Source of the DNA: Mizugakiibacter sediminis
Lineage (GTDB): Bacteria; Pseudomonadota; Gammaproteobacteria; Xanthomonadales; Rhodanobacteraceae
Length of the DNA: 60,939 nt
Assembly: GCF_000953855.2 (NCBI RefSeq)
Contig: NZ_DF970179.1
Coordinates: 1 to 60,939, forward strand
Reading direction: 5' to 3'
Positions 1 to 9,196 of the stretch are shown here, piece by piece. Each line of letters starts with the position of its first letter. The stretch's first letter is position 1. The position numbers were made by a program, and so were the translations under genes. The notes under the pieces are model-generated. The model ran no database searches. It saw nothing but the letters and a program-made list of their open reading frames with translations, and had not been told where the DNA came from.

Positions 1-370
1 GCGCGGCCAGGCAGCAGTCCTGGTCCGGGCGCACCAGCGCGGCAGGCGCATCCGACCCCGTGGCATAGACGACGATCAGCGCGGGCGCGCCGTACAGGAT
101 GTCGAAGTGCGGATCGTGCAGCATCTCGGCCCGGTGCGCGTCGGCGGGACTGACCTCCAGCGAAGCGACCAGATGCGCCTTCGCGCGCCGCGCGATGTCG
201 CCGACGCAGGCGCGGCCGAGCGCGACGACGAAGGTCCATGGCTGCAGGTTCATCGCGCTGGGCGCCTGCACGGCGGCCTCGACCAGACGTTCGACCACGG
301 AGCGGTCGACCGCTTCGTCCGTGAACGCGCGCACCGCCCGCCGCGCGCGAATGGCCTGCATGACGTCCAT
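1..370 (-). CDS. nitroreductase family protein (partial, cut by window start)
   Basis: About 123 N-terminal residues are visible, beginning MDVMQAIRARR. The segment AIRARRAVRAF and the later APSAMNLQPW (about residues 36-45) are the two FMN-phosphate and flavin-contacting blocks of the nitroreductase/flavin reductase fold, so the product should be a cytoplasmic FMN-dependent NAD(P)H oxidoreductase. The C-terminal half lies outside the window, so the subfamily and substrate cannot be told. It is divergent from the S4-domain gene, leaving about 150 bp for both promoters. Confidence 0.8.
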   Translation of the reverse strand, partial: MDVMQAIRARRAVRAFTDEAVDRSVVERLVEAAVQAPSAMNLQPWTFVVALGRACVGDIARRAKAHLVASLEVSPADAHRAEMLHDPHFDILYGAPALIVVYATGSDAPAALVRPDQDCCLAA

Positions 371-518
371 CGCTCCGCCCCGCAACCGATGGCGCCAGCC
401 TAGGCGCCGCGCGCGGGCGTACGCTGATGCAGGTCAACAGATGGCGCCGCGTCCGGACGGCCGCTAAGCTTGGCGCGACCCCTCTGCCCATGCTCACGAT
501 CGCCTCGCCGCGCAACCC

Positions 519-740
519 ATGCACGCCATCGACTTCGACCTCGACCGCGACCACGTCGAGCTGAACCAGCTGCTCAAGCTGGTCGGCCTGTGCGACAGCG
601 GCGGCGCCGGCAAGGCGATCGTCGCCGGCGGCGCGGTGAGCGTGGACGGCGCGGTCGAGCTGCGCAAGACCCGCAAGATCCGCGCGGGGCAGATCGTCGA
701 AGTGGACGGCGTGACGATCCGCGTGCGCGCGGCGCCGTGA
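519..740 (+). CDS. S4 RNA-binding domain protein (YbcJ-like)
   Basis: A 73-residue protein that is essentially one S4 domain: LNQLLKLVGLCDSGGAGKAI followed by a GGAVSVDG turn and the C-terminal strand GQIVEVDGVTIRV. Stand-alone S4 proteins of this size (YbcJ/YaaA type) bind structured RNA, probably rRNA; the exact target is not known for this copy. It ends 37 bp before the methyltransferase gene on the same strand, so the two may be co-transcribed. Confidence 0.85.
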   Translation: MHAIDFDLDRDHVELNQLLKLVGLCDSGGAGKAIVAGGAVSVDGAVELRKTRKIRAGQIVEVDGVTIRVRAAP

Positions 741-777
741 CCGCACACGCGATCGCCGCAGAACCGGAACAGCCGCG

Positions 778-1449
778 ATGACGCTCCCCGCCTCCGACGA
801 GCCCGGCGACGTAGCCGGCGCCTACGACCACTGGTCGCAGGTCTACGACGCCGACGAGAACCCGACCCGCGATCTCGACGCGGCGATGCTGCGCCGCCTG
901 GACTTCGACCTGCGCGATCGCGACGTGCTGGAGATCGGTTGCGGCACCGGCAAGAACACCGTCTGGCTGGCCGAGCGCGCGCGCAGCGTGGTCGCCATGG
1001 ACTTCTCCGCCGGCATGCTGGCGCAGGCGCGGCGGCGCATCGCCGCGCCGCACGTCCGCTTCGTGCATCACGATGTGCGCGAGCCGTGGCCGGTGGCCGA
1101 CGGCAGCGCGGACTTCGCGATCGGCAACCTGGTGCTGGAGCACGTGGAGGCGCTGGACGGCGTGTTCGCCGAAACCGCCCGCGCGCTGCGCGACGGCGGC
1201 GAATGCTACTTCTGCGAGCTGCACCCGTATCGCCAGTTGCTGGGCAAGCAGGCGCGCTTCGTCCATCCCGAGACCGGCGAGACGGTGCGCGTCGCCGCGT
1301 TCCCGCACGATGTCTCGGACTACGTGAACGCGGCGATCCGCGCCGGCCTGCGCATCGTCGCCGCGCACGAATGGCGCGACGAAGCGCCCGCCGCCACGCC
1401 CGCGATCCCGCGCCTGTTCGCCCTGCGCTGCCGACGCCAGCCGCGCTGA
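778..1449 (+). CDS. class I SAM-dependent methyltransferase
   Basis: 223 residues with a Rossmann methyltransferase fold. Motif I is VLEIGCGTG at about residues 50-58, an acidic residue ending strand 2 (VVAMD) follows, and motif IV-like FAIGNLVLEHV lies near residue 120. This matches the Methyltransf_11/25 group of small-molecule methyltransferases. The acceptor substrate cannot be read from sequence. It starts shortly after the S4-domain gene and ends 6 bp from the convergent LysR gene. Confidence 0.85.
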   Translation: MTLPASDEPGDVAGAYDHWSQVYDADENPTRDLDAAMLRRLDFDLRDRDVLEIGCGTGKNTVWLAERARSVVAMDFSAGMLAQARRRIAAPHVRFVHHDVREPWPVADGSADFAIGNLVLEHVEALDGVFAETARALRDGGECYFCELHPYRQLLGKQARFVHPETGETVRVAAFPHDVSDYVNAAIRAGLRIVAAHEWRDEAPAATPAIPRLFALRCRRQPR

Positions 1450-1455
1450 TCCGCC

Positions 1456-2352
1456 TTAGCGGAACGCGTGCAGCGCGCGCCGCAGCGCCTCGCGCAGGCG
1501 CTGCACCGGCGCTTCCAGCCGGCCGCCGGTCACGCGGTGCACCAGCCAGGCGCGCACCTCGGCCTTGAACTCGGGCACCTCGATCACGCGCAGATCCTTG
1601 CGATACGGGCTGTTCTTCAGCATCACGCCGGCGGTCAGACCGATGCCGACGCCGCGCGCGACCAGCGAATGCCGCAGCAGCGGATCGAGCGCTTCCACGG
1701 CGACGTCGAACGGCAGCCCCGCCTTCTCCAGCGCGCGGCGCAGCACGTGCCGGAAACCGCAACCGTCCTGGCTCAGCACCCAGGCGTGCTCGGAGAGTTC
1801 GCGCAGAGTCACGCGCTTCGGCAGCGTCAGCGTGCGCGGCACGACGACGCGCACGGGGATGGCGCACAGCGCCTCGCTCTCGAGGCTCGCTGGCGGCTCG
1901 TTGCCGCCGGGCAGGTAGACCAGCGCCGCGTCGATACGGTTGGCGTCGAGATCGGCCAGCAGCTCGCCCGCCCATTTGGTCGAGACCCTGGTGCGCAGGC
2001 GCGGGAACGCCTTGCGCAGCTCGCACAGCGGCTCGACCAGCGCGATGTCGGCGAGGAACGGCGTGATGCCGAAGCGGAACTCGCCGCGCACTTCCTGCTC
2101 CGTCGAGACGCCGCTGCGCAGATCCTCCAGCGCGGCGAGAACGCGGCGGCCGAGCTGATAGGCCTCGCGGCCGGCCGGCGTCGGCCTGAGCGGTTTCGAC
2201 TGGCGGTCCAGCAATTCGACGCCGAGCGCGCTCTCCAGGTTCTGGATGCGGCGGGTCACGCCGGGCTGAGTCAGGTGCAGCCTTGCCGAGGCGGCGAGGA
2301 TCGAGCCGCTGTCGACGACGGCGACGAAGGCTTCGAGATCACGCGTGTTCAT
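1456..2352 (-). CDS. LysR-family transcriptional regulator
   Basis: 298 residues from the start MNTRDLEAFVAVV; an upstream in-frame ATG 60 bp earlier would run into the divergent promoter and is less likely. The N-terminal winged HTH contains SGSILAASARLHLTQPGVTR, and the rest is the type 2 periplasmic-binding effector domain. It is transcribed divergently from the adjacent MFS transporter, the usual arrangement in which a LysR protein controls its neighbour in response to the transported compound. The effector is unknown. Confidence 0.88.
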   Translation of the reverse strand: MNTRDLEAFVAVVDSGSILAASARLHLTQPGVTRRIQNLESALGVELLDRQSKPLRPTPAGREAYQLGRRVLAALEDLRSGVSTEQEVRGEFRFGITPFLADIALVEPLCELRKAFPRLRTRVSTKWAGELLADLDANRIDAALVYLPGGNEPPASLESEALCAIPVRVVVPRTLTLPKRVTLRELSEHAWVLSQDGCGFRHVLRRALEKAGLPFDVAVEALDPLLRHSLVARGVGIGLTAGVMLKNSPYRKDLRVIEVPEFKAEVRAWLVHRVTGGRLEAPVQRLREALRRALHAFR

Positions 2353-2450
2353 GACGGTCTCGCATAACGAAGATGCGCATATTTGATTGGACTGATATTG
2401 CATGTAAAGCATACATTGAAATGCCGTATTGCTTCAAATGCATAACAGCC
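2353..2450. promoter_or_regulatory. AT-rich divergent LysR/MFS promoter region
   Basis: This 98-bp gap is clearly more AT-rich than the flanking coding DNA. It holds ATAT-N12-ATAT centred near 2385 and two GCAT-containing half-sites around 2400-2420, consistent with LysR-type T-N11-A operators. The exact operator is not determined. Confidence 0.4.
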
Positions 2451-3695
2451 ATGAGTGCCATCGACCCCACCCGTCCCTTCGACCGCGCCCAATCCGCCGC
2501 GCAGCGCGACCTCGTCCCGCTGATGACCTTCGCCTGCGGCGTCATCGGCATGAACCTGTCCGCGCCGCAGCCGCTGGTCGGCGTGATCGCGCCGGCGTTG
2601 GGCCTCGATCTCGGTGCCTCCGGCCTGGTGACCATGGCCACCTTCCTCGGCTACGGCCTCGGCATGCTGTTCCTGGTGCCGCTGACCGACCTGGTGGAGA
2701 ACCGCCGGCTGGTGCTGCGCATGCTGGCGGCGAACGCGGCGTCGCTGCTGGTGTCGGCGCTGGCGCCGAGCGCGATCGTCTATCTGCTGGCCGCCGTCGC
2801 CGTCGGCGCGACCACCGCCACGATCCAGATGCTGGTGCCGATGGTCGCCGCGCTGGCGCCCGAGTCGCGGCGCGGCCGCGTGGTCGGCAACGTGATGAGC
2901 GGCGTGATGGTCGGCATCATGCTGGCGCGGCCGCTGGCCAGCCTGGGCGAACGTACGTTCGGCTGGCGCGGCGTGTTCGCGCTGTCCGCGCTGATGATCG
3001 CCGCGCTGCTGCCGGTGCTGCGGCGCGCGTTGCCGACGTTGCGGCCCGCCGCCGGCCTGCGCTACGGCGCGCTGGTGCGTTCGCTGTGGCCGCTGGTCCG
3101 CGAGGAGCGCGTGCTGCGCCGGCGCACGCTGAGCGCGATCCTGTCGTTCGGCGCGTTCAACGCGTTCTGGACGGTCGTCGCGCTGCGGCTCGCGCAACCG
3201 CCGTTCGATTTCGACCAGCGCGGCATCGCCGCCTTTGCGCTCGCCGGCGTCGGCGGCATCGTCAGCGCGCCGGTCGCCGGCCGCCTCGGCGACGGCGGGC
3301 ATACCCGCACGGCCAGCGTGGCGATGCACCTGCTTATCATCGCCGCGATGCTGCTCGCCGGCGTGGCCGGCGGCGGCTTCGGCTTCGCCGTTCCGCACGC
3401 GCCGGCGCTGGGCATCGTCCTGCTGATCGCGGCCTCGCTGCTGCTCGACCTCGGCGTGGTCGGCGACCAGACGCTCGGCCGCCGCGCGGTGAACGTGATC
3501 CGCCCCGAAGCGCGCGGTCGCCTGAACGGCCTGTACACCGGCGGCTTCTTCGTCGGCGGCGCCTGCGCCTCCGCGGCGGCCGGCGCGGCCTGGTCGCTGG
3601 GCGGCTGGGACCTCACCTGCGCGTTCGGCGCGGCGCTCGGCCTCGCCGCGCTGGCGGTGTCGCTAGGCGATCTGCGCCGCCGCGACGGCGCCTGA
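2451..3695 (+). CDS. MFS transporter
   Basis: 414 residues starting MSAIDPTRPFD; the longer reading frame upstream passes through the regulatory gap. About twelve hydrophobic segments are visible, and the loop after TM2-3 reads LTDLVENRRLVLR, a version of the MFS A-motif. The protein resembles DHA1-type drug/metabolite exporters of the inner membrane. Being divergent from a LysR regulator suggests inducible export of the regulator's ligand. The substrate is unknown. Confidence 0.85.
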   Translation: MSAIDPTRPFDRAQSAAQRDLVPLMTFACGVIGMNLSAPQPLVGVIAPALGLDLGASGLVTMATFLGYGLGMLFLVPLTDLVENRRLVLRMLAANAASLLVSALAPSAIVYLLAAVAVGATTATIQMLVPMVAALAPESRRGRVVGNVMSGVMVGIMLARPLASLGERTFGWRGVFALSALMIAALLPVLRRALPTLRPAAGLRYGALVRSLWPLVREERVLRRRTLSAILSFGAFNAFWTVVALRLAQPPFDFDQRGIAAFALAGVGGIVSAPVAGRLGDGGHTRTASVAMHLLIIAAMLLAGVAGGGFGFAVPHAPALGIVLLIAASLLLDLGVVGDQTLGRRAVNVIRPEARGRLNGLYTGGFFVGGACASAAAGAAWSLGGWDLTCAFGAALGLAALAVSLGDLRRRDGA

Positions 3696-3948
3696 GCTGG
3701 ACGTCGCGCATGCCTCCAACCGTCGCCCTCTCGCCGCACCGAACGCGCGCGCGGAAATGCCGCCGCGCGCCCCGCCGCGGCAGCGATGCGTAGCCGCCAC
3801 GCCCGAGTGCATCGGCGCCCGCGCGACGTCCCGGAAATTGCGGGCATGCGCATCCGGCCGGACGCGCGGCGCAATGCGCCCTAGACTTGCCCGGGCCCAG
3901 CCGCTGCCGCCGTGGTGCCGGCCCACCGCGCCGGAGGAGACCGCGCTC

Positions 3949-5157
3949 ATGTCGACCGTCGTCGAAACCGCCACCTTCGCGCGCGCGGATGCGCCTGCGG
4001 CCGCGCGCCGGCCGCGGCTCGATGCCGTGGATCTGCTGCGCGGCCTGGTGATTGCGCTGATGGTGCTCGACCACACGCGCGATTTCTTCCACGCCCAGGC
4101 GTTCACGCTCAATCCCACCGACCCGGCACGCACCACCCTGGTCCTGTACCTGACGCGCTGGGCGGCCAACCTGTGCGCGCCGACGTTCGTGTTCCTCGCC
4201 GGCGTGTCCATCGAACTGCAGCGCGCCAACGGCAAGACGCCGGCGGAACTCTCGCGCTTCCTGCTGACGCGCGGCCTGTGGCTGATCGCGCTCGAACTGA
4301 CGGTGGTGGGCTTCGGCTTCAACTTCGCCTGGCCGTTCGCGTTCCTGCAGGTGATCTGGGCGATCGGTCTCGGCATGGTGGCGATGGCCGCGTTGACGCG
4401 CCTGCCCCGCGCCGCCGTGCTGGCGCTGGGCGCGCTGATCGTCGCCGGCCACGATGCGCTCGATTCGGTGCGCGCCGGCGATCTCGGCGCCTTCGCGCCG
4501 CTGTGGACGCTGGCGATGGCGCTCGGCCCGGCGCCGTTCGGCACGGGTTTCGTTGCCTATCCCTTCGTGCCATGGTTCGGCATCCTCTGCCTCGGCTATG
4601 GCCTCGGTCCGGTCTTCCTGCGCCCCGCCGGGCAGCGGCGGCGGTTGACGGCGCTGCTCGGCGTCGGCTGCCTCGCGCTGTTCGTCGTGCTGCGTTTCGT
4701 CAACGGCTACGGCGATCCGTCGCCATGGCACGCGCAGGCCGAGGGCTGGCGCACCGCTCTGGCGTTCTTCGACGTCGGCAAATACCCGCCGTCGCTGCTG
4801 TACGTGCTGGTCATGCTGGGCACCTCGCTGCTGCTCGCGCTCGGACTGGAGCGCCTGCGCGGCCCGCTGGCGGACGCGCTGCTCGCCTACGGGCGCACGC
4901 CGCTGTTCACCTACCTGCTGCACATCTACCTGGTGCACGGCCTGGCGATGGCGATCGGCATGGCGACGGGCGTACCCGCCTCGGCGTTCCGCAACTTCAT
5001 CGCCGACCCCAGCCGCCTGGTGGCGCTGCACTGGGGCTTCGGCCTGCCCGTCGTCTACGCGATCTGGCTGGCGGTGCTGGCGGCGCTGTATCCGGCGTCG
5101 CGCTGGTACGCGCGGCTCAAGCGTCAGCGCCACGCCAGGTGGATGAGCTATCTCTGA
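3949..5157 (+). CDS. DUF1624 / heparan-alpha-glucosaminide N-acetyltransferase-like membrane protein
   Basis: 402 residues. A strong GGAGGAG Shine-Dalgarno lies 9 bp before the ATG. The N-terminal block DAVDLLRGLVIALMVLDHTR is the hallmark of the DUF1624/HGSNAT acyltransferase family: a first membrane helix with a conserved Asp, Arg and His. About ten further membrane helices follow (FVFLAGVSIEL, YGLGFL-type segments and a C-terminal PLFTYLLHIYLVH). Family members are inner-membrane proteins thought to move acetyl groups across the membrane. The physiological substrate in bacteria is not established. Confidence 0.8.
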   Translation: MSTVVETATFARADAPAAARRPRLDAVDLLRGLVIALMVLDHTRDFFHAQAFTLNPTDPARTTLVLYLTRWAANLCAPTFVFLAGVSIELQRANGKTPAELSRFLLTRGLWLIALELTVVGFGFNFAWPFAFLQVIWAIGLGMVAMAALTRLPRAAVLALGALIVAGHDALDSVRAGDLGAFAPLWTLAMALGPAPFGTGFVAYPFVPWFGILCLGYGLGPVFLRPAGQRRRLTALLGVGCLALFVVLRFVNGYGDPSPWHAQAEGWRTALAFFDVGKYPPSLLYVLVMLGTSLLLALGLERLRGPLADALLAYGRTPLFTYLLHIYLVHGLAMAIGMATGVPASAFRNFIADPSRLVALHWGFGLPVVYAIWLAVLAALYPASRWYARLKRQRHARWMSYL

Positions 5158-5249
5158 AGCAGACCGGCGCGACGGCGTGCGTAAGCCCGCGGACGGATCG
5201 GCGGTCCGTCGTCCACGTCGTCCGCCGCCGCACCGGAGTCCGCCGTCCC

Positions 5250-6035
5250 ATGCCCGACCTGCGTTTCGCCTGCACCCAGTGCGGCCGCTGCTGCCACCAC
5301 CACAACCTGCCGCTGACCCTGCACGAGGCGATCGGCTGGCTGGAGGACGGCGGCGACGTGCAGGTGTTCTGCGAGGCGGCGCCGTGGCCGATGGAGCCGC
5401 CGCCCGACGACCTGCGCGCGGCGCACCGGCGACGGCGCTCGTTCGCGGCGCGCAGCGGCGCCTGCCCGCTGCGCGTCACCGTGCTGTTGGTCGGCGTGAT
5501 CGCCGGCGCCTGCCGTCACCTGCGCGCGGACATGCGCTGCGGCATCTACGCGCGGCGGCCGATGGTCTGCCGCATCTATCCGGCCGAACTCAATCCGTTC
5601 CTCGCCCTCGATCCGTCCGGCAAGGCCTGCCCGTCCGAAGCCTGGACGCAAGGCGCGCCGCTGATCGCCGGCGGCCGCCTGGTCGACGCCGACACCCTGG
5701 CCCTCGTCGAGCGCCGCCGCCAGGCCGACCACGACGACGCCCCGCTCAAGCAGGCGCTGTGCCGGCTGCTCGGCATCGAAGTCACCGCGCTCGCCGAAGA
5801 GGGCTTCGTCGTGTACGCGCCCGCGCGCGGACCGCTGCTCGCCGCGCTGCGTGTCGCCCGCGACGCCTCGCCCGAGCAGCTCGCCGAACCCACGCAGTGG
5901 CGGCTGCTCACCGCCTCGATCGACAGCCTGGCCGCGCTGCACGCGCTGGGCGCGCGCTTCGTCGACGCGCCGCGCGCCGACGATCCGTTCCGCCTGGTCG
6001 CCGTCACCGGCAAGGCGGCCGCCGCGCCGGCCTGA
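5250..6035 (+). CDS. YkgJ-family cysteine cluster protein
   Basis: 261 residues. The N-terminus FACTQCGRCCHHHN carries the CxxCxxCC cluster of the YkgJ/CxxCxxCC family (PF03692), with later conserved cysteines in ACRHLRADMRCGIYARRPMVCR (about residues 85-110) and in the GKACPSEAW segment. These cysteines probably bind an Fe-S or zinc centre. The C-terminal 110 residues are less conserved. The function of the family is unknown. It starts 92 bp after the DUF1624 gene on the same strand. Confidence 0.8.
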   Translation: MPDLRFACTQCGRCCHHHNLPLTLHEAIGWLEDGGDVQVFCEAAPWPMEPPPDDLRAAHRRRRSFAARSGACPLRVTVLLVGVIAGACRHLRADMRCGIYARRPMVCRIYPAELNPFLALDPSGKACPSEAWTQGAPLIAGGRLVDADTLALVERRRQADHDDAPLKQALCRLLGIEVTALAEEGFVVYAPARGPLLAALRVARDASPEQLAEPTQWRLLTASIDSLAALHALGARFVDAPRADDPFRLVAVTGKAAAAPA

Positions 6036-6090
6036 TCGGCGCGCGACCGCGCCTGCTACGCTGTCGGCTCCCGACCGCGGAGCGAACCCG

Positions 6091-7038
6091 ATGTCCGTGC
6101 AGACCATCCTCGGCGCCGGCGGCGTGATCGGCCGCGGTCTGGCCCGCGAGCTGCCGGCGTACGGCGCGCGCGTGCGTCTGGCCAGCCGGCACCCGGCGGC
6201 CGTCAATCCCGACGACGAATGCGCGCCCACCGATCTGCTCGACCTCGCGCAGGTCGCGCGCGCGGTCGCCGGCAGCCGCGTCGCCTATCTGGTCGCCGGT
6301 CTCGCCTACGACGCGCGCGTGTGGGAAGCGCAGTGGCCGCGCGTGCTGGGCAACGCCATCGCCGCCTGCGCGCGCCACGCCTGCCGGCTGGTGTTCTTCG
6401 ACAACGTCTACTGCTACGGCCGGGTCGACGGGCCGATGACCGAAGCGACGCCGATGCGGCCGGTCAGCCGCAAGGGCGAGGTGCGCGCGCGCCTCGCCGA
6501 GCGCCTGCTGGACGCCGCGGCCTGCGGCGAGGTCGACGCGCTGATCGCCCGTTCGGCCGATTTCTACGGCCCGGACGCCACCCACACCTTCGTGCACCCG
6601 ATGGTGTTCGCCAAGCTGCTGCGCGGCGAGCGCGCCGCCTGGCTGTGCAACGACGCGGTGCCGCATTCGATGACCTACACGCCCGACGCCGCGCGCGCCA
6701 CCGCCCTGCTCGGCAACGGCGCCAACGTCTCCGGCCAGGTCTGGCACCTGCCGACCGCCGCCGATCCGCCGGACGGCCGCGCCTTCGTCGCCGCGGTCGC
6801 CGCCGCCTGCGGCGTCGCGCCACGCCACTACGTGCTGAAGCCGTGGCTGCTGCGCGTGGTCGGACTGTTCAATCCGCTGGTGCGCGAGTCGCTGGAAATG
6901 CTGTACCAGAACACGCACCCGTATCTCTTCGACAGCAGCAAGTTCGCCGGCCGCTACTTCGCGCCGACGCCCTACGCCGAGGGCATCCGCGCCACGGTGG
7001 CGGCGCTGCGCAAGTCGGCAGTACCGCATGGGCCGTGA
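6091..7038 (+). CDS. NAD(P)-dependent epimerase/dehydratase-like protein (extended SDR)
   Basis: 315 residues with an N-terminal Rossmann motif TILGAGGVIGRGLARELP (Gly-rich GxGGxxG) and an SDR-like FFDNVYCYG segment near residue 110. A YxxxK catalytic pair is not obvious: the region that should hold it reads ATPMRPVSRKGEVR. It may therefore bind the nucleotide without classical SDR catalysis, like atypical SDRs. It follows the YkgJ gene by 55 bp on the same strand. The substrate is unknown. Confidence 0.75.
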   Translation: MSVQTILGAGGVIGRGLARELPAYGARVRLASRHPAAVNPDDECAPTDLLDLAQVARAVAGSRVAYLVAGLAYDARVWEAQWPRVLGNAIAACARHACRLVFFDNVYCYGRVDGPMTEATPMRPVSRKGEVRARLAERLLDAAACGEVDALIARSADFYGPDATHTFVHPMVFAKLLRGERAAWLCNDAVPHSMTYTPDAARATALLGNGANVSGQVWHLPTAADPPDGRAFVAAVAAACGVAPRHYVLKPWLLRVVGLFNPLVRESLEMLYQNTHPYLFDSSKFAGRYFAPTPYAEGIRATVAALRKSAVPHGP

Positions 7039-7158
7039 GGCCTGCAGAAGTCGTTGCGGCAATGCCCGTCAAAGCGCCCCGCCCGCCCCTTACGAACGGC
7101 ACTCCCACGACATAGGCTCCTGCGATAGCAAAGGGCGGTTCCCATACCCGGAGCTCCC

Positions 7159-7638
7159 ATGCGCCATCCCATTTGCGGGTTCGCTCTCGCCGCCCTGCTT
7201 GCCGCAACCTCGGCATCGGCTGCCGCGTCGACGCCGTCCGAAGCTGCGCGCACCTTGCTCGACGCCTACGCACGCGGCGACAAGGCAACCGTGATGTCGA
7301 TGGTCGACCCACACGACATCCACGTTTACGGCACCGATATATCGGAGGTCGCCGCCGATCCCGCCGCATTCGAGCGCATGTTCGAGGCCGATCAGAAGCT
7401 ATGGGGCGGCAAGGCGAAGTTTGGCGAGATGAGTCATGTCTCGACGATACGCACGCGCAATCTGGCCACGCTGTTCTTCGACATCTCGTTCAGTGTCGGC
7501 TCGCAACCGCCTCTGCAGGTACGCTTCGCCACCGTGTGGCGCCGAGAACACGGCATGTGGAAGCTGGTGCAGAGCACGAACGCAGTTCCAACCGTCGGCC
7601 AGAGCGCCAGCGAGATCCTGGCCAAACCACACCACTGA
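7159..7638 (+). CDS. exported SnoaL/NTF2-like protein (DUF4440 type)
   Basis: 159 residues. A signal peptide (MRHPICGFALAALLAATSAS, cleavage near ASA-AAS) precedes one NTF2-like cone: the helix TPSEAARTLLDAYARGDKAT, a VDPHDIHVYG segment, and the terminal strands VWRREHGMWKLVQ. These domains bind small hydrophobic ligands or act as simple hydrolases/isomerases. The export signal places this one in the periplasm. No catalytic residue can be named. Confidence 0.75.
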   Translation: MRHPICGFALAALLAATSASAAASTPSEAARTLLDAYARGDKATVMSMVDPHDIHVYGTDISEVAADPAAFERMFEADQKLWGGKAKFGEMSHVSTIRTRNLATLFFDISFSVGSQPPLQVRFATVWRREHGMWKLVQSTNAVPTVGQSASEILAKPHH

Positions 7639-7654
7639 CGGGGCTGCGCCGGCG

Positions 7655-7683
7655 CACGTACCGCTGGCGCGGCGACGTACGTG
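7655..7683. repeat. inverted repeat CACGTAC/GTACGTG
   Basis: Perfect 7-bp arms (7655-7661 and 7677-7683) with a 15-nt loop, lying 16 bp after the NTF2-like gene and upstream of the Nudix gene. It lacks a T-run, so it could be a transcript-stabilising hairpin or a small operator rather than a strong terminator. Confidence 0.4.
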
Positions 7684-7727
7684 TGTCTAGGCTGGTTTCG
7701 GGTACATCAAGGGCGTTGGGAGCTGCG

Positions 7728-8216
7728 ATGGCGGAAACTCCGATCCGCTGCACCATGGCTTCCGTGGTCGCACTGCGCGGCGCCGCGGACGAGGCGCGCG
7801 TGCTGCTGCTGCGCCGCGCCAGCCCGTACCTGCGCGGCGTGTGGGGCTACGTCGCCGGCCACCTGGAACCGGGCGAGCGCGCCTGGCAGTGCGCGCTGCG
7901 CGAGCTGGCGGAAGAAACGGGGTTGACGCCGACCGCGCTCTACTCCGCCAACCGCTGCGAGCAGTTCTACGACCCGCGCGAGGAATGCATCGCGGTGGTG
8001 CCGTCGTTCGTCGCCTTCGTCGCCGCCGACGCGGCCGTGCGCCTGAACCACGAGCACGACGCGTTCCGCTGGCTGGGCTTCGAGGAAGCGATGCCGCTGC
8101 TGCCGTTCGGCGGCCAGCGCGAGCTGTTCGCCCATGTGCGCCGCGAGTTCGTCGAGCGCACGCCGCAGCCGCGGCTGCGCATCGCGATCGACGGGCGGGA
8201 CGCTGCCGACGCGTAG
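7728..8216 (+). CDS. Nudix hydrolase
   Basis: 162 residues from MAETPIRCTMASV, preceded by a GGGAG ribosome site. The complete Nudix box G-x5-E-x7-REUxEExGU is present (GHLEPGE, then RELAEETGL), with the catalytic REELxEE glutamates for Mg2+ binding at about residues 55-65. The general body resembles ADP-ribose/NADH- or dNTP-pyrophosphatases of the MutT group that clear modified nucleotides. The specific substrate is not evident. It is transcribed alone, with 289 bp to the next gene. Confidence 0.88.
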   Translation: MAETPIRCTMASVVALRGAADEARVLLLRRASPYLRGVWGYVAGHLEPGERAWQCALRELAEETGLTPTALYSANRCEQFYDPREECIAVVPSFVAFVAADAAVRLNHEHDAFRWLGFEEAMPLLPFGGQRELFAHVRREFVERTPQPRLRIAIDGRDAADA

Positions 8217-8505
8217 GGGCGGACGGCACCGCCGCGCCGCCGGCGACCGCATCGGCAACTCCGCAAGATCCGAGACGCACGATTCGCCCGGCCGCAGGCA
8301 TATTCGCCGGTGCTGCGCGGGCGGCCCGCCGCGGCGTTCAGCGGAGCATCCGAGGCGCGCGCCCTGCGGACGCCGCCGGGCTCCGGCCGATTTCCGTCGG
8401 CGCGGCGTGTCGATCCGGCGCCTCGCCGTTCGTCGTCGGGAGGAAGAGCCGGCCGCCGAAACGGGACCGGCCCTCGACCTTCCAGCCCTGCAAGGAGACC
8501 CGAAC

Positions 8506-9141
8506 ATGCGTACCCGCCCCACGACCTCCCGCCTTTCGGCGCTTCGAGCGGCCCGCGGGGCCGTGCGCGTGCCGGCATCGCTCGCCGCCGCGCTGCTGGC
8601 GGCGGCCGCCGGCACGGCCATGGCCGCCCCGGCGACCTACACCGTCGATCCGATGCACACCTACCCCAGCTTCGAGGCCGACCACATGGGCATCTCCTAC
8701 TGGCGCGGCAAGTTCAACCGCACCACCGGCACAGTGACGCTGGACAAGGCCGCGGGCACCGGCACGGTGGACCTGAGCATCGATCTCGACAGCATCGACT
8801 ACGGCCTGGCCGAGCTGAACGACTGGGCGAAGAGCCCGCAATTCTTCGATACCGCGAAGTACCCGAAGGCCACCTACACGGGTAAGCTCGCCGGCTTCGT
8901 GGACGGCGCGCCGACGCGGGTCGAGGGCATGCTGACGCTGCACGGCGTCAGCCGTCCGGTCGAGCTCGCCATCGACCGCTTCAAGTGCATCCCGCATCCG
9001 CTGTTCAAGCGCGAGCTGTGCGGCGCCGACGCGCAGGCGACGTTCCGCCGCGACGCGTTCGGCCTGGACGCCGGCAAGGACTACGGCTTCGACATGAGCG
9101 TCAAACTGAGCATCCAGGTCGAAGCGCTGAAGGACAGTTGA
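8506..9141 (+). CDS. YceI-family periplasmic lipid-binding protein
   Basis: 211 residues with a long signal peptide ending near AMA-APATY. The mature part is one YceI-like lipocalin barrel: YTVDPMHTYPSFEADHMGIS at the N-terminus, then TGTVDLSIDLDSID, LTLHGVSRPVEL and a final strand of the AKDYGFDMSVKLSIQVEAL type. Family members bind polyisoprenoids in the periplasm. A strong AAGGAGA site lies 7 bp before the ATG. The DHA2 exporter follows after 55 bp on the same strand. Confidence 0.88.
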   Translation: MRTRPTTSRLSALRAARGAVRVPASLAAALLAAAAGTAMAAPATYTVDPMHTYPSFEADHMGISYWRGKFNRTTGTVTLDKAAGTGTVDLSIDLDSIDYGLAELNDWAKSPQFFDTAKYPKATYTGKLAGFVDGAPTRVEGMLTLHGVSRPVELAIDRFKCIPHPLFKRELCGADAQATFRRDAFGLDAGKDYGFDMSVKLSIQVEALKDS

Positions 9142-9196
9142 CGCATGGCGGGGCCGCGCCCCGCCACGCTCCGATTCCCCTGCAAGGAGCCTCCCC